Below are positions 12,114 to 22,110 of a stretch of DNA of 64,000 nucleotides, in pieces. The first letter of the stretch is position 1; the number at the start of each line of letters is the position of its first letter. The DNA is from Sabethes cyaneus (taxonomy: Eukaryota; Arthropoda; Insecta; Diptera; Culicidae). The position numbers and the translations under genes were made by a program. The notes beneath the pieces are model-generated. The model did not search any database. It worked only from the letters and a program-made list of their open reading frames with translations, and was not told the origin of the DNA. Where the stretch lies: assembly GCF_943734655.1 (NCBI RefSeq), contig NC_071355.1:196601939-196665938 (forward strand), written 5' to 3'.

Positions 12114-15100
12114 TTACGCTTTTAGATCAGCGGCAGAGAAAACGCCTAAGGATTTTCCCTTTAGATCTGCCACTTCATAGGAGCTAGTGCCCTTCTTGGC
12201 TAGTACTACGCAGGGCGTGTACTGAGGTCCTAGTTTGGCGTTGAAGTTATCACCTGCAGACGACTGCTGGAAACTACGCTTAAAAATCCGCTGGCCTACA
12301 TCAAAAGTTGGTGAGTATCGCTTATGACGAAGATCGTATCGTCTTTTTGTATCTTCGTGAGTTTTTTGCAAATGTGCGCTCACCAAATCGTGTATTTTTC
12401 GGCTAACTCCTCTCAACTTATCAACCCTCTCGGTTTCATCACGTTCATCTTTTGTTTCCAATCTATGCTGTGTCCCTCTAGTTATAATTTCATGGCCATA
12501 TAGCACATAATAAGGACTAAATTTAGTAGAAGAATGGACCGTATTGTTGAGAACGAATTCCATTTCTGAAATTTTTGAATCCCAGAGTTTTTGGTCTTCT
12601 TTCACATAGCTTCTAATCATAGCATTGATTGTACGGTTGAGACGTTCAGCTGGGTTTGCTTGACTTCTATGTCGAGCATTGGCCCAATGCTGAATCTCAT
12701 AATTCGCCATCAGATTTTGGAACTCTCGGGACAGAAAAGTTGTCGCATTGTCGGTGATGACAATTTGTGGTGTAGACAGCTTGCGAAACCATTGCTCTTC
12801 CAAGATTTTGCATAGGCTTACAGCTGAGATCTTTTTCACGGGAGCAAGCAGGCAATACTTAGAGAAAATGTCCATGACAACTAACAAGTGGGCGTTGCCA
12901 TGCTTGCTGCGTGGGAGAGATTGAATGTAATCCATGCAAACTATTTGGAAAGGCTTAGTAGCAATACGCTGTCTGCCCATCTGAGGTGCTGTTGAGGTCG
13001 TGGAGTGTTTGTTTTCCTTGCAGGATTCGCAATTGGAAACATATTTCTTAACGTCGGCTGCCATTCGCGGCCAATAGTATAAGCGTTTTATCTTCTCAAT
13101 GCACTTTTCATAGCCAATATGCATATTTCCATCGTGTTCATCTTTCAGGATTCGGGTTCGTAATGAAGCTGGGACACACTGTTTCCACTCGAAACAGTAA
13201 TCTAAAGTATCAGCTTTTGATGCTACAAATTTAAATAATCCGTTATCCACAATTCTGAAGTCGATATATTTTTCTGGATCATCGCTGACTCCAGCGAAAA
13301 GATTCTTGTACCAACTATCCTCAGGCTTTTCATCAAGACTCTCTAGCGATCTAGAAAGTGCATCGGGGACAATGTTTTCTTTGCCCTTCCGATGCCGGAT
13401 CTCCAAGTCAAACTGCTGCAAAGTTATACTCCAACGGCTGAGTCGAGAGGAGGACCTCCACTTGGCTCGCATAATAAACGTTAGTGCGGCGGAATCTGTT
13501 ACTAATGTAAATTTTGTACCTTCTATATATCCCCTAAACTTTTCAATACAGCGAAGGGCAGCTAATCCTTCTTTCTCCGCTGCATGGTAATTCAGTTCCG
13601 CGCCTTTAAGTTTCTCGGAGTGGTAGGCAATCACCTTCTCTTCACCGTTGTGCACCTGCGTGAGGACACCTGCGATAGCGTTATCGCTTGCATCGGTTTG
13701 CACCGTAAAAGGAAGCGTAAAGTTAGGATTGGCCATAACTGGGGCTGATATTAGCCGTTCCTTTATAGCTCTAAATGCATTATCGGCTGCCGTGGTCCAT
13801 TGCACCTTCTTTGGCTTATTTTTCAATAAGTCAGTGAGCGGTGTCGTGATTTCACTGAAATTTGCGATAAACCGTCGATAATAATTAATCATACCGAGGA
13901 ATCGCCGAAGTTGTCTAACCGATTTTGGAACCTGGTATCCCATGATCGCTTGTACTCGATCTGGGTTAGGTCGCAACCCCTCTTGGGACAAAATGTACCC
14001 AAGATACGGTAGCTCCTGACAGCAAAATTTTGATTTTTGTATATTAATGCATAAATTCGCTTCGCGTAAACGCCTCGCTAAGTCTCTCAACTTTTGCATG
14101 TGCTCATCGAAAGTCCGACTTGCCACGACTATGTCGTCTAAATAGACGAATATAGCCGGCTCTAGAGCACCGTGGTCTAACACACGATCCATCAGTTTGC
14201 TCAGTGTAGCAGGACTGTTCACTAGCCCAAACGGAAGTCTAGTGAACTGGAACAGCCCTCTACCTGGAATGGAAAACGCAGTGTATTTCCTCGAATGCAT
14301 GTTCAGAGGAACCTGCAAAAATGCCTGTGAAAGGTCAATTGTAGACAAATATTTAACTGGTCCGAGATGGCTCAGTATTCTGTTTTGGTGGGGTAGTGGG
14401 TAAGCGTCTCTTTTTGTTCGCTCATTGAGCTTCCTGGCATCTAGACATAGCCTAACCTCTGGCGTGTCCCTTTTTGCGACTGGCACTACCGGAAGGGCCC
14501 AATCTGAATCAGACGGTTCTATTATGCCATCGCGTAGCATATTGTCCACTGCTTGATGGATTTTGCGCTGGATTTCCGGACTCCATGGGTACGGATTCTT
14601 TCTCACTGGATCTAATCCCCTATGTTCCTCTTTAATCTCAATCGTGTGTTCCAACAAGTGTGTCATTGAAAACTTTCCTGGCTCTGCTACCATGAACAAT
14701 TTCTGTATTTCCGCTAATTCCATACACTGTCCTTCAGTTAATGCTTTCTCTTCCTCTTCCAAACTTTTATGAATCTCATCATCTAAAATGTCTATTATTT
14801 CGTCTTGAATTGTGGGACGAATTCCAAACTTAAGCCAGAAATCGTATCCCAACACACATCTTCGGTTTAGTTTCGGAGCGATCAAAACAGGTAAAATTTT
14901 AGTAGTCCCGTTGAACGTAATTGGAATTTCCGAACAACCTTCTACATCTAAATTCTCTCCTGCCGCGGTCTTCAGATTTACCGACGTTGGCTCTACTTTT
15001 AAATTTAAAGCTTTTATTATCTTTCTCGCTCCGACACCTAAAACCGTACGTGCCGCTCCGCTGTCCAGTAAACCGATCAGCTCTATCCCCATCAGTTCGA

Positions 15101-15320
15101 TTCTCGTAAATGGCCGGGCGTCACCACTGAGCTTGACGAGCAAAGAAGCTATCTCCTCTCGTTCAGTTGCTTGCCCCGAAATCTTTGAGTATCCTAACTG
15201 TTGAAGAATAGTGGATGGTTCATTTGGTGTAATTATTAGAGGACTTTCAGAGCGGTTAATATGACTGCTGTGCCTCATTGAGCAGTCCGTTTCAAGTTTT
15301 TTGCCTGACAATATGGACAA
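12114..15320 (-). CDS. pol: Pol polyprotein: protease, reverse transcriptase, RNase H, integrase
   Basis: The 1068-codon open frame reads in the -1 frame relative to gag and overlaps it by 46 bases. Its first codon in the open frame is TTG, so it is expected to be made by frameshifting at 15,296-15,302. Residues are numbered from 15,320. Protease motif LLDSGA is at about 84-89. RT has LPFGLVNSP at 362-370 and YLDD at 393-396. RNase H has TDAS at 542-545, a glutamate near 582, TDS at 608-610 and D653. Integrase has the HHCC finger (H729, H734, C764, C767) and the triad D797, D857, E892. No stop or shift interrupts the frame. The products would copy the RNA in the particle and integrate the DNA. 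The closest Ty3/gypsy lineage is not assigned. Confidence 0.96.
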   Translation of the reverse strand: MSILSGKKLETDCSMRHSSHINRSESPLIITPNEPSTILQQLGYSKISGQATEREEIASLLVKLSGDARPFTRIELMGIELIGLLDSGAARTVLGVGARKIIKALNLKVEPTSVNLKTAAGENLDVEGCSEIPITFNGTTKILPVLIAPKLNRRCVLGYDFWLKFGIRPTIQDEIIDILDDEIHKSLEEEEKALTEGQCMELAEIQKLFMVAEPGKFSMTHLLEHTIEIKEEHRGLDPVRKNPYPWSPEIQRKIHQAVDNMLRDGIIEPSDSDWALPVVPVAKRDTPEVRLCLDARKLNERTKRDAYPLPHQNRILSHLGPVKYLSTIDLSQAFLQVPLNMHSRKYTAFSIPGRGLFQFTRLPFGLVNSPATLSKLMDRVLDHGALEPAIFVYLDDIVVASRTFDEHMQKLRDLARRLREANLCINIQKSKFCCQELPYLGYILSQEGLRPNPDRVQAIMGYQVPKSVRQLRRFLGMINYYRRFIANFSEITTPLTDLLKNKPKKVQWTTAADNAFRAIKERLISAPVMANPNFTLPFTVQTDASDNAIAGVLTQVHNGEEKVIAYHSEKLKGAELNYHAAEKEGLAALRCIEKFRGYIEGTKFTLVTDSAALTFIMRAKWRSSSRLSRWSITLQQFDLEIRHRKGKENIVPDALSRSLESLDEKPEDSWYKNLFAGVSDDPEKYIDFRIVDNGLFKFVASKADTLDYCFEWKQCVPASLRTRILKDEHDGNMHIGYEKCIEKIKRLYYWPRMAADVKKYVSNCESCKENKHSTTSTAPQMGRQRIATKPFQIVCMDYIQSLPRSKHGNAHLLVVMDIFSKYCLLAPVKKISAVSLCKILEEQWFRKLSTPQIVITDNATTFLSREFQNLMANYEIQHWANARHRSQANPAERLNRTINAMIRSYVKEDQKLWDSKISEMEFVLNNTVHSSTKFSPYYVLYGHEIITRGTQHRLETKDERDETERVDKLRGVSRKIHDLVSAHLQKTHEDTKRRYDLRHKRYSPTFDVGQRIFKRSFQQSSAGDNFNAKLGPQYTPCVVLAKKGTSSYEVADLKGKSLGVFSAADLKA

Positions 15321-17320
15321 CTAGCTGTTTCGAAACCTGGAAACCCACATTTCTCGCAGAATACGTGCCTTTTTTGAGGACAATCTTGCCATGAGTGTCC
15401 CTCCTCGTGGCAATTAAAACATGTTCCATGTCTAACTGGAATGTAAGCATTTACTATTCTCTGAAGGGCGTTTGTTCCGCTTGACCCTGGTTTCCCCTCG
15501 TCTACGTTTCTTCCAGACTTTTGGTTGTCTGCTGGCTTCGAGGGTTGATTCCTAAAAGAATTTTGTCCCCCGTTACCCTTTTGATATTCGCTAGACCGAT
15601 TAACCGATCTTTTATCTCCAGCTGAATTGAAATTAGGTTTAAAATTTCGTTCCTGATAACTACCTCGTTGATTGGAAAAACGATTATTGAAGCTATTGCC
15701 ATTTCTATTGAATATCCGTTGTTGTTCTCCTAACTCTTCTACGTGCGCTCTCTGTTCGAACCTATTGTCCCTTCTTCGATAAATTTGCCAATTGATAGAA
15801 TCAAACCGTTTACCGAATTCCCTCATTCTAGGAATCGACGAAATATTGGCCGCAAGCATCGCTGTTCGGCAGTCTTCCCTAGTGTTTCGGAATAACACGT
15901 TAAACTTACGGACTTCATCCCAAGGCTGGGACATGCTACGGAATAGACGTACCATATCGAGATAATAGTCTTGGAATTTTTCTCGCGGTCCCTGCATTCG
16001 TTTATTGACTAGGCTTTCATACTGGAAGTCAATATCGACAGGTAAAAATTCATTTTTTAATTCACTCACCAGATTTTCCCACGTTTCCAATTCATTATTC
16101 CCATTGACCTCCATATACCAACTTCTAGCTTTCCGCGTAAACAGATGGTGTGCTGACAAGAAAAGCTCCTCATCTGAAAACCCTTCCGATCTCGCGTTAA
16201 ATTTAACCTCCTTCAGAAATTCGTTCAGTCTTCTACCATTGTCCAATCCATCGTACCGCACTGACCATTTGTAAATCGGGAATCGATTACTGTTCGGTCG
16301 TGCTTCACCGAATCGTTCCTTATTTCCTTCTCTATGGTTCTTACATTTCCCTTCACTCAATCTCGCTTCCATACTTGCCGACGAACTACACCTTTTCTTG
16401 ATCCAATCTACAAAGTTTTCCGGTTGAACTTCAATTTCCTTATCGCCAGATCTATCCTCAACATGAGTGTTATTTGAATCCCTTTCTTTGTCCTTCCCTG
16501 CACTATTTTTGTTTTTATCCTTTTCTTTCTCTAACGCTTCAATTCGCGCAAGCAGTTGCTGTACCATATCCTTCAACAGATCATTCTCTGATGCCAACTG
16601 CATTACCCTATTGCTCTCACCACCCTCTTTTTCACCTCCTATTGCGCCTTCTTCCTGATCGACTTGCCCAACGTGTTCTTCTACCTCTCTCCTAGCTACT
16701 ACTCTTTCATTTTCCCTGGGCAAATTCTCCTGCTGTTCCGAATCTCTCATCCCAAGCTGATCAACTAAAGCTTCCCCTTCTTCTGAGTTTGAATCCACTT
16801 CTGCTTCCGAATTACTCTCTTCTCTTAGCGCACGCAAGCTTTCATTCACGCGCGCAGTTTCAGCTTCTCTCACTTCCGGTAAAGGAGAGGTAATTGAGTA
16901 GAAAATGTTCAATAGTCTCAAACATTCTCCACCTATTAACGCAATTTGATTCAGATGCTCTTCATCTTTAGCATGAACTTGCAAACGTTCCATGCGGAAG
17001 AAAATGTGTATCAGTCTAGTCTTAAATGATTCGTTAGGGATTTCCCTCGGGCCTTTGTTCTCTAATTGGGTTTTTATCAATTCTAGCTTATCATCGCAAC
17101 ATTTCAATTCTCCTCTTAGTGACGTCCAACATTTTCTAAGATTCAAATTAGGTTTTTCTTTTTCTGATTTCAGGAAACCACGCAACTTCCGTTCCTGTTT
17201 ACTTCGCGATTCACTCATCATCTCCGCGCCGCGAATTTGCAGTTCGTGATCGAGTTCGTCGCTAGCAAGGTGTGCTACGTTCATAGTGTAATATTTCGTA
17301 AACAGATGCTGGTGTTCCAT
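15275..17320 (-). CDS. gag: Gag polyprotein with C-terminal zinc knuckle
   Basis: 681 codons from ATG at 17,320 to TGA at 15,277-15,275. The N-terminal part is charged and alpha-helical in character. A long acidic/basic stretch with EKEKDKNKN-type runs occupies roughly residues 200-320. A region with VRLFRSM and RTAMLAANISS is compatible with the capsid domain of Ty3/gypsy Gag. The C-terminus holds a CCHC knuckle (CFNCHEEGHSWQDC, residues 634-647) followed by two CxxC pairs, the expected RNA-binding nucleocapsid. Role: assembles the cytoplasmic particle and packages element RNA. Ribosomes that do not shift at the heptamer terminate here. Confidence 0.94.
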   Translation of the reverse strand: MEHQHLFTKYYTMNVAHLASDELDHELQIRGAEMMSESRSKQERKLRGFLKSEKEKPNLNLRKCWTSLRGELKCCDDKLELIKTQLENKGPREIPNESFKTRLIHIFFRMERLQVHAKDEEHLNQIALIGGECLRLLNIFYSITSPLPEVREAETARVNESLRALREESNSEAEVDSNSEEGEALVDQLGMRDSEQQENLPRENERVVARREVEEHVGQVDQEEGAIGGEKEGGESNRVMQLASENDLLKDMVQQLLARIEALEKEKDKNKNSAGKDKERDSNNTHVEDRSGDKEIEVQPENFVDWIKKRCSSSASMEARLSEGKCKNHREGNKERFGEARPNSNRFPIYKWSVRYDGLDNGRRLNEFLKEVKFNARSEGFSDEELFLSAHHLFTRKARSWYMEVNGNNELETWENLVSELKNEFLPVDIDFQYESLVNKRMQGPREKFQDYYLDMVRLFRSMSQPWDEVRKFNVLFRNTREDCRTAMLAANISSIPRMREFGKRFDSINWQIYRRRDNRFEQRAHVEELGEQQRIFNRNGNSFNNRFSNQRGSYQERNFKPNFNSAGDKRSVNRSSEYQKGNGGQNSFRNQPSKPADNQKSGRNVDEGKPGSSGTNALQRIVNAYIPVRHGTCFNCHEEGHSWQDCPQKRHVFCEKCGFPGFETASCPYCQAKNLKRTAQ
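15296..15302 (-). promoter_or_regulatory. -1 ribosomal frameshift heptamer A AAA AAC
   Basis: On the minus strand the gag codons read gcA AAA AAC, an exact X XXY YYZ slippery site, with the gag stop 18 bases downstream. Slipping back one base places the ribosome in the pol frame (next codons CTT GAA). A downstream pseudoknot or stem was not established by eye. Confidence 0.92.
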
Positions 17321-17684
17321 TATGAAACTAGTAAGAGATATTCTAAGTCACTACTGTACTATTACTGAAATAAAATGCACGTTTTTCTTTGTGTTATTTC
17401 CTCAAACCGATCTCGAATCCCGCACTGAAATTATTTGAGTGTAACTAATTTAGTTTACTATTCTTTTAAACGATCGTATAGTTTTCGTTCAAATTGGACA
17501 CAGAACCCCTCTGAAACAAAATCAAATTTCACTCGCAGTGTAAGTTTCAATAGTTTCGCCACTTATCAGTGAGAATTGTTTTGTGAAAGCACGGATGTTT
17601 TCCCAGAGACGTAAGTAGTAATCGGCTGTTTTTCAGGTAATTCTACGAGCTAAACCCTTCAAAAACGATGGTAAGTCAATTTTT
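17321..17684 (-). other. 5' leader of the Ty3/gypsy element
   Basis: About 360 bases between the primer-binding site and gag ATG. No frame of note; presumably contains the packaging signal. Confidence 0.7.
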
Positions 17685-17695
17685 GTTGGGCGCCA
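17685..17695 (-). promoter_or_regulatory. tRNA primer-binding site
   Basis: On the minus strand TGGCGCCCAAC lies three bases inside the 5' LTR. It is complementary to a tRNA 3' end of the form GTTGGGCGCCA, which fits a lysine tRNA. The tRNA identity is from general knowledge and was not checked. Confidence 0.88.
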
Positions 17696-17698
17696 AAG

Positions 17699-18784
17699 TG
17701 TAAGTTACTGGTTTAGCCTCAGCCGCGAGCGTTGCTGAGACTCCCTGAAACAAGCCTCAGGGTCGGCACGCTTATCCTGGGGTTTTCGCGGGAAAGCAAG
17801 GAAATACCTGATTTAGTCGATGGAAAACTCACGATTTACCTTTTCACAAATTTATTCACACTTTCTGGACTTTTACCTTCTATCTTTGATCTTTGTACCA
17901 CCCACTTTCTTAATCTATCTAACCTTTTATATTTCTTCGGCGGGGCCCCTCTTCTTCAGCATACACACACAGCCTGCACCACCTTTCGTCCTCTTCGGTT
18001 ACCACCAATCGCTGCTGCACGTGATCGCCGCTTCCGGCCTGGATGCACGTCGAAACTGTTAACCAGCGGTCCTTGCCGCTTCTTCTGCGTCGGATGAAGG
18101 ACTCACTCGGGCTTTGACGATCCGCCAAAGGAGTCTGGCTCAACGGATGATCGTTCTGGGTTTTAAAACAAACACTGCGGGGTTCTGTGGAATTTTAAAC
18201 ACATCGGGGGCGTTAGTTTACTGGCGAGGGCGTCAGATTGAGAAAACGGCGTAGGGTAGGGATTACCTGTGATCCCAAAGTCACACATTCACTGCTATTG
18301 TACCACAGCACTTTCAATAGTATATTCAATTTTTGGCTTTTCAGCTAGGTCACTATCTAATCGACCGTTCAGTTAGAGGTCCTCTTTAGAAATGCTTTTT
18401 GAGATTTGAATATTGCTCCATAAATAAGCAGTTTGTGACCGGTCATTGCCCTACGCCAGCGGCCAATGCCCTCGCCAAGTACATAGACAAACCTTCCACC
18501 CGATTGTTTACATCTCTTAATCTGACACGAGTCCTGTCATCCGCGCGGCCCCCAAATTAGTCTGCTTTCCTCTGGTGGTGGGATATGGTAGGTGGCAGGC
18601 TGCGTACTTAGGGTTGATTGGTTAATTGCTAGCTCTTATGTGGGTGGTATTGGGTGGTACATTGAGAAAAACCATTTACTATGAACAAACATTTCCAGCT
18701 TTTACATTTTACAATAAATAACATTTAAACGAATTATACAATAAATCACAGAAACCTTCTAAGCGGAGGCTACCAACGCTTACA
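17699..18784 (-). repeat. 5' LTR of the Ty3/gypsy element
   Basis: 1086 bp, partner of 9495-10580. In the minus-strand sense it would hold the promoter and the start of the RNA. The single noted difference from the other LTR is at 18,748. Confidence 0.97.
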
Positions 18785-18788
18785 ACAA

Positions 18789-19090
18789 TTTCGAAAAGCC
18801 TTAATATACCAAGTTTTCTAATTATGCAAGGTCTTCACACCCACCAAGTGTCATTTGATTTTGAAAGGGTCATGCCAATCCACTATGCGATGTGCTGTTA
18901 AAATTACATCGTTGTTATTCAAAACTGCATCCTAATAATGCCAGTCAACATACTTGAAATATTCCCGGGTAGACGAAATCATAGAAAGTGGTCACGGTAA
19001 TAGTCACGTGAGAGCGTAATTATTGACTAACAGTTAGTAGTAGAGCTGTAGGAAATAAAATATTTTTAATAAGCGGCATAAGGGGTCTAA
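18789..19090. other. Flank of LTR element, nothing recognised
   Basis: AT-rich, no gene-like frame. Joining it to sequence left of 9491 would give the pre-insertion locus. Confidence 0.4.
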
Positions 19091-19092
19091 CC

Positions 19093-21235
19093 GTGAACAT
19101 TAGCGGTGCACAAGTCCATATTGCAAAATGGCTGCAGTGTTGGAGCAGTCTAGCAATTCGTCAAAAGTACCCGGGTTGTGGAGCGATACAAACAGAAACG
19201 GAGGTATCAAATCCAACTCTTCAAGGAGAAGAAGCGCCACCAAGAGGAGAAGGAGTGCGAAGAACTCGAACAGCTGTACCGCTTTCACGATACACGGAAG
19301 TTCTATCAGAGACTCAACGGATCTCGCAAAGGCCTTGTGCCGCGGGCCGAAATGTGCAGAGATAAAAATGGAGGTATCTTGACTGACGACCGTGCGGTGA
19401 TCGAAAGGTGGAGGAAGCGCTACGATGAACACCTGAATGGCGTGCAGGCGGAAGACCATAATAGCGGAGGAAGTGACCACATTGGTGTAGCAAGCAACGA
19501 AGATGCGCCACCCCCATCGATAAGGGAAGTTAAAGAAGCCATCCAGCGGCTGAAGAACAACAAAGCAGCGGGAAAGGGTGGCATTGGAGCGGAACTTATT
19601 AAAATGGGCCCGGACCAGTTGGCCGGCTATCTGCATCAAGATTTGGGATACGGAACGACTACCGGAGGAGTGGAAAGACGGGGTTATCTACCCTATCTAC
19701 AAGAAAGGTGATAAGCTGGATTGTGAGAACTACCGAGCAGTGCTGCAAGCAATCACTTTATCGAAACTCAAAATGATTGATTTTGAGTCAATGCAATATC
19801 AAAACTCTTTTTTCCAGAAGGAATATGAATATCATTGGAATAAAAATTCATTGATAAACCAAGCCGCTGAGTTTCGATGTTGCTGTATATTCGTTTAGAA
19901 AAATTCATAATTCGTTACAAAACAGTCAGAGCTGAATATCATTTTCAGTTACATGGCAGTGAATACGAATATCAGTTTAATCGCCTTGCACTGAATATTT
20001 ATATTCTAGTGGATTGGGACGCAACAGATTGCAGTAGGCTTTGTGATGACAATTTACTTTAAAGTTGAGATAACTGTTTGTGCGGTTGAAATCAAACGTT
20101 TATCGTGAAAACAACGCTTAGTGAAAATATTAACACGTCCGCACGCATCAATTGTTCATCGATTTTAAAGCCGCATATGATAGCGTAAACCGACAAGAGC
20201 TATGGAAAATTTTGGACGAAAACGGCTTTTCGGGTAAGCTTACTAGACTTATTATGGCTACGATGGATGGGATCCAGTGCCATGTGAGAATCTCGGGTGG
20301 ATTGTCGGACCCATTCGTATCTCGTAGGGGACTTCGATAAGGAGATGGTCTTTCCTGCCTGGTATTCAACATTGCGTTTGAAGGTGTTATAAGACGAGCG
20401 ACGATCGAAATGCGGGGCACGATTTTCAATAAATCCAGTCAGTTTGTTTGCTTTGCTGATGACGTGGATGCTGTCGGCAGAACATTTGAGGCAGTGGAAG
20501 ATCAGTACACCAGACTAAAACGCGAAGCAAAGAAGATTGGATGGAAGATAAATACTTCTAAAACGAAGTATATGCTGGCAGGCGAGCGTGACAGGGCCCG
20601 CTTGGGCAGTACCGTGGTAATCGACGGGGATGAGTTCAAGGTAGTCAACGAGTTCGTATACGTTGGCTCACTGGGAACAGAGGACAACAATACGTCTAAT
20701 CAGCGCAAGTCGGGCCTACTAAGGACTCCATAAACACTTGCGGTCGAACAATCTGAGCCCCAGTTCATAGAGCAGACTGTATTAAACGCTAAATAGACCG
20801 GTTGTCCTCTACGGACGGGTACGAAACGTGGACACTGCTAGAAGAGGAGCTACGAGCACTTGGAGTTTTCGAACGACGGGTGCTAAGAATCATCTTTGGC
20901 GGAGTGCAAGAAAACGGTGTATGGAAGCGAAGAATGAACCACGAGCTCGCGCGTCTCTGCGGCGAACTCAGTATTCAGAAAGTGGTTAAAGCTGGACGAA
21001 TACATTGGGTAGGACATGTTGGTAGAATGCCGGACAACTATTCTGCAAACAAGGTGTTCGCGTCGAATTCGCTAGGAACAAGACGAAGAGGGGCACAGTG
21101 AGCGAGGTGGCAAGACCAGGTGGAGCAAGATCGGGCAAGCACTGGGTTCCCGCGGAACTGAAGACCAGTTGTCATGGACCGAAATAGATGGAGAAATTAT
21201 ACTGCGCAGGCCTAGTCGTAAGACCTTAGGCCAAT
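19093..21235 (+). pseudogene. RTE-like non-LTR retrotransposon, broken copy
   Basis: The plus-strand pieces, in order, are a pre-RT domain (19,178-19,711, with YRFHDTRKFYQRLN and IREVKEAIQRLKNNKAAGKG), the beginning of RT (YKKGDKLDCENYRA, to 19,738), foreign sequence, then RT palm from 20,155 (FIDFKAAYDSVNRQELW, DGIQCHVRISGGLSDPF, FADDVDAVG). The connection segment (DGDEFKVVNEFVYVGSL) and the C-terminal block (FERRVLRIIFGGVQENGVWK, VGHVGRMPDN) follow to about 21,110, then a 3' tail. The finger segment with AGFR/RSTTDQ is missing. Frameshifts occur near 19,660, 20,338 and 20,730. It is the fullest copy of this family here but cannot encode an active enzyme. Confidence 0.88.
19745..20145. other. 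Unidentified insert replacing part of an RT
   Basis: About 400 AT-rich bases occupy the place where about 65 RT codons should lie, between ENYRA and FIDFKAAYD. Inverted words such as gaatatcat/atgatattc-like pairs occur, but I could not define termini. It may be an insertion plus deletion. Confidence 0.5.
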
Positions 21236-21426
21236 TAACGAACGAACTAGATGGCGATAATGGGGAAAGGAAGTCTCATAAGCAGAACCACAATTTTAAT
21301 ATTTAATTTGAAACATCAACGCCTTGCAGTGGATCAGGAAGGTTACCAATCGTAATCCTTTTGAACAAGGGTGTAGCCAGAAAAGTTTCTCGGGGGCGTT
21401 TACAAGAAGAAATCTCACATAGCCTA

Positions 21427-21535
21427 GAAAGAAGTTTATTCAGAAAATGAGGATTTTCAGTTAAAAGTTATTTTGGTTGAAATGGAGTGTTCTTTATCTG
21501 ACAAAAAATTAAATTGAAATAATAGAATAGATGTT
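21427..21535 (+). repeat. Dispersed repeat shared with 4947-5035
   Basis: The landmarks gaaaatgaggattttcag, tattttggttgaaatggag and gttctttatctgacaaaa match the reverse complement of 4947-5035 with several differences. Confidence 0.6.
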
Positions 21536-21542
21536 ACAATTT

Positions 21543-21615
21543 TGGCCTCCCAGTTGGCATTGAGGTACGTTGCATGTTCGAATCTCGGCTTGAAGAGGCT
21601 GTTAGAGTCCATAGT
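21543..21615 (+). mobile_element. tRNA-derived SINE head fragment
   Basis: It contains tggcctcccagttggca and a B-box-like tgttcgaatctcgg, then ggctgttagagtc. The same head occurs reversed at 35.4, 58.7 and 63.9 kb. The 3' part is lost. Confidence 0.65.
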
Positions 21616-21639
21616 CTTTTCAAGATGTGACGAGGGTGC

Positions 21640-22110
21640 TACAGAGAGCTAATCCTGCATGATTTTTAACATCGCTCCTAAGGTGATCCGACGAACAGAT
21701 ATCGAAACGAGAGGCCTGATTTTCAGAAAAGGTAGCAACCTCCTTGGCTACGCAGGTGACTTAGATATTAAAGATAGAAAATTTGCCACGGTCGAGGCTA
21801 GCTGTGCTAGATTGAAAGCGGAGGCTTGAAGGATTGGGATTGAAATAAACGTGTTGAAGACCAAATACATGAATGATGTTCTAATGAGACGATCATGCCT
21901 TTTTCGCGGACGGTAATCTTTGACGGCGACAAACAAGAAGTAGTAGTTGAGTTCGTACATGAGGGATCACGGACAACCACACAAATCAGGAGATCCTGCG
22001 GCATATTCAAGCAGAGCATCGAGCCTACCCTTGCCAACACTCAAGGAACCCTGCTTTTAGAATATAGAGGATTCTTATTTCATAGGGCAGGCGATTCCTT
22101 TACCGAGTTG
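21640..22110 (+). pseudogene. RTE-like RT fragment
   Basis: Degenerate plus-strand RT pieces: an ETRGLIFRKGSN-like segment before 21,750, thumb residues near 21,800-21,880, then VIFDGDKQEVVVEFVHEGS at about 21,907-21,966. Frame is lost several times. The family is the same as 19,093-21,235. Confidence 0.7.

Larger units (their letters stand above)
9491..18788 (-). mobile_element. Complete Ty3/gypsy LTR retrotransposon
   Basis: The full structure is visible. Two 1086-bp LTRs (9495-10580 and 17,699-18,784) begin TGTAAG and end CTTACA. A 4-bp target duplication, acaa, lies at 9491-9494 and 18,785-18,788. The element is transcribed right to left: 5' LTR, primer-binding site, leader, gag, -1 frameshift, pol, a 1.5-kb non-coding tract, polypurine tract, 3' LTR. 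Pol order is protease, RT, RNase H, integrase, which defines Ty3/gypsy as opposed to copia. No env-like frame follows pol. The LTRs differ at one base I could find (10,544 t, 18,748 a), so the insertion is recent. All catalytic residues checked are present, so it may be autonomous. Confidence 0.97.
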
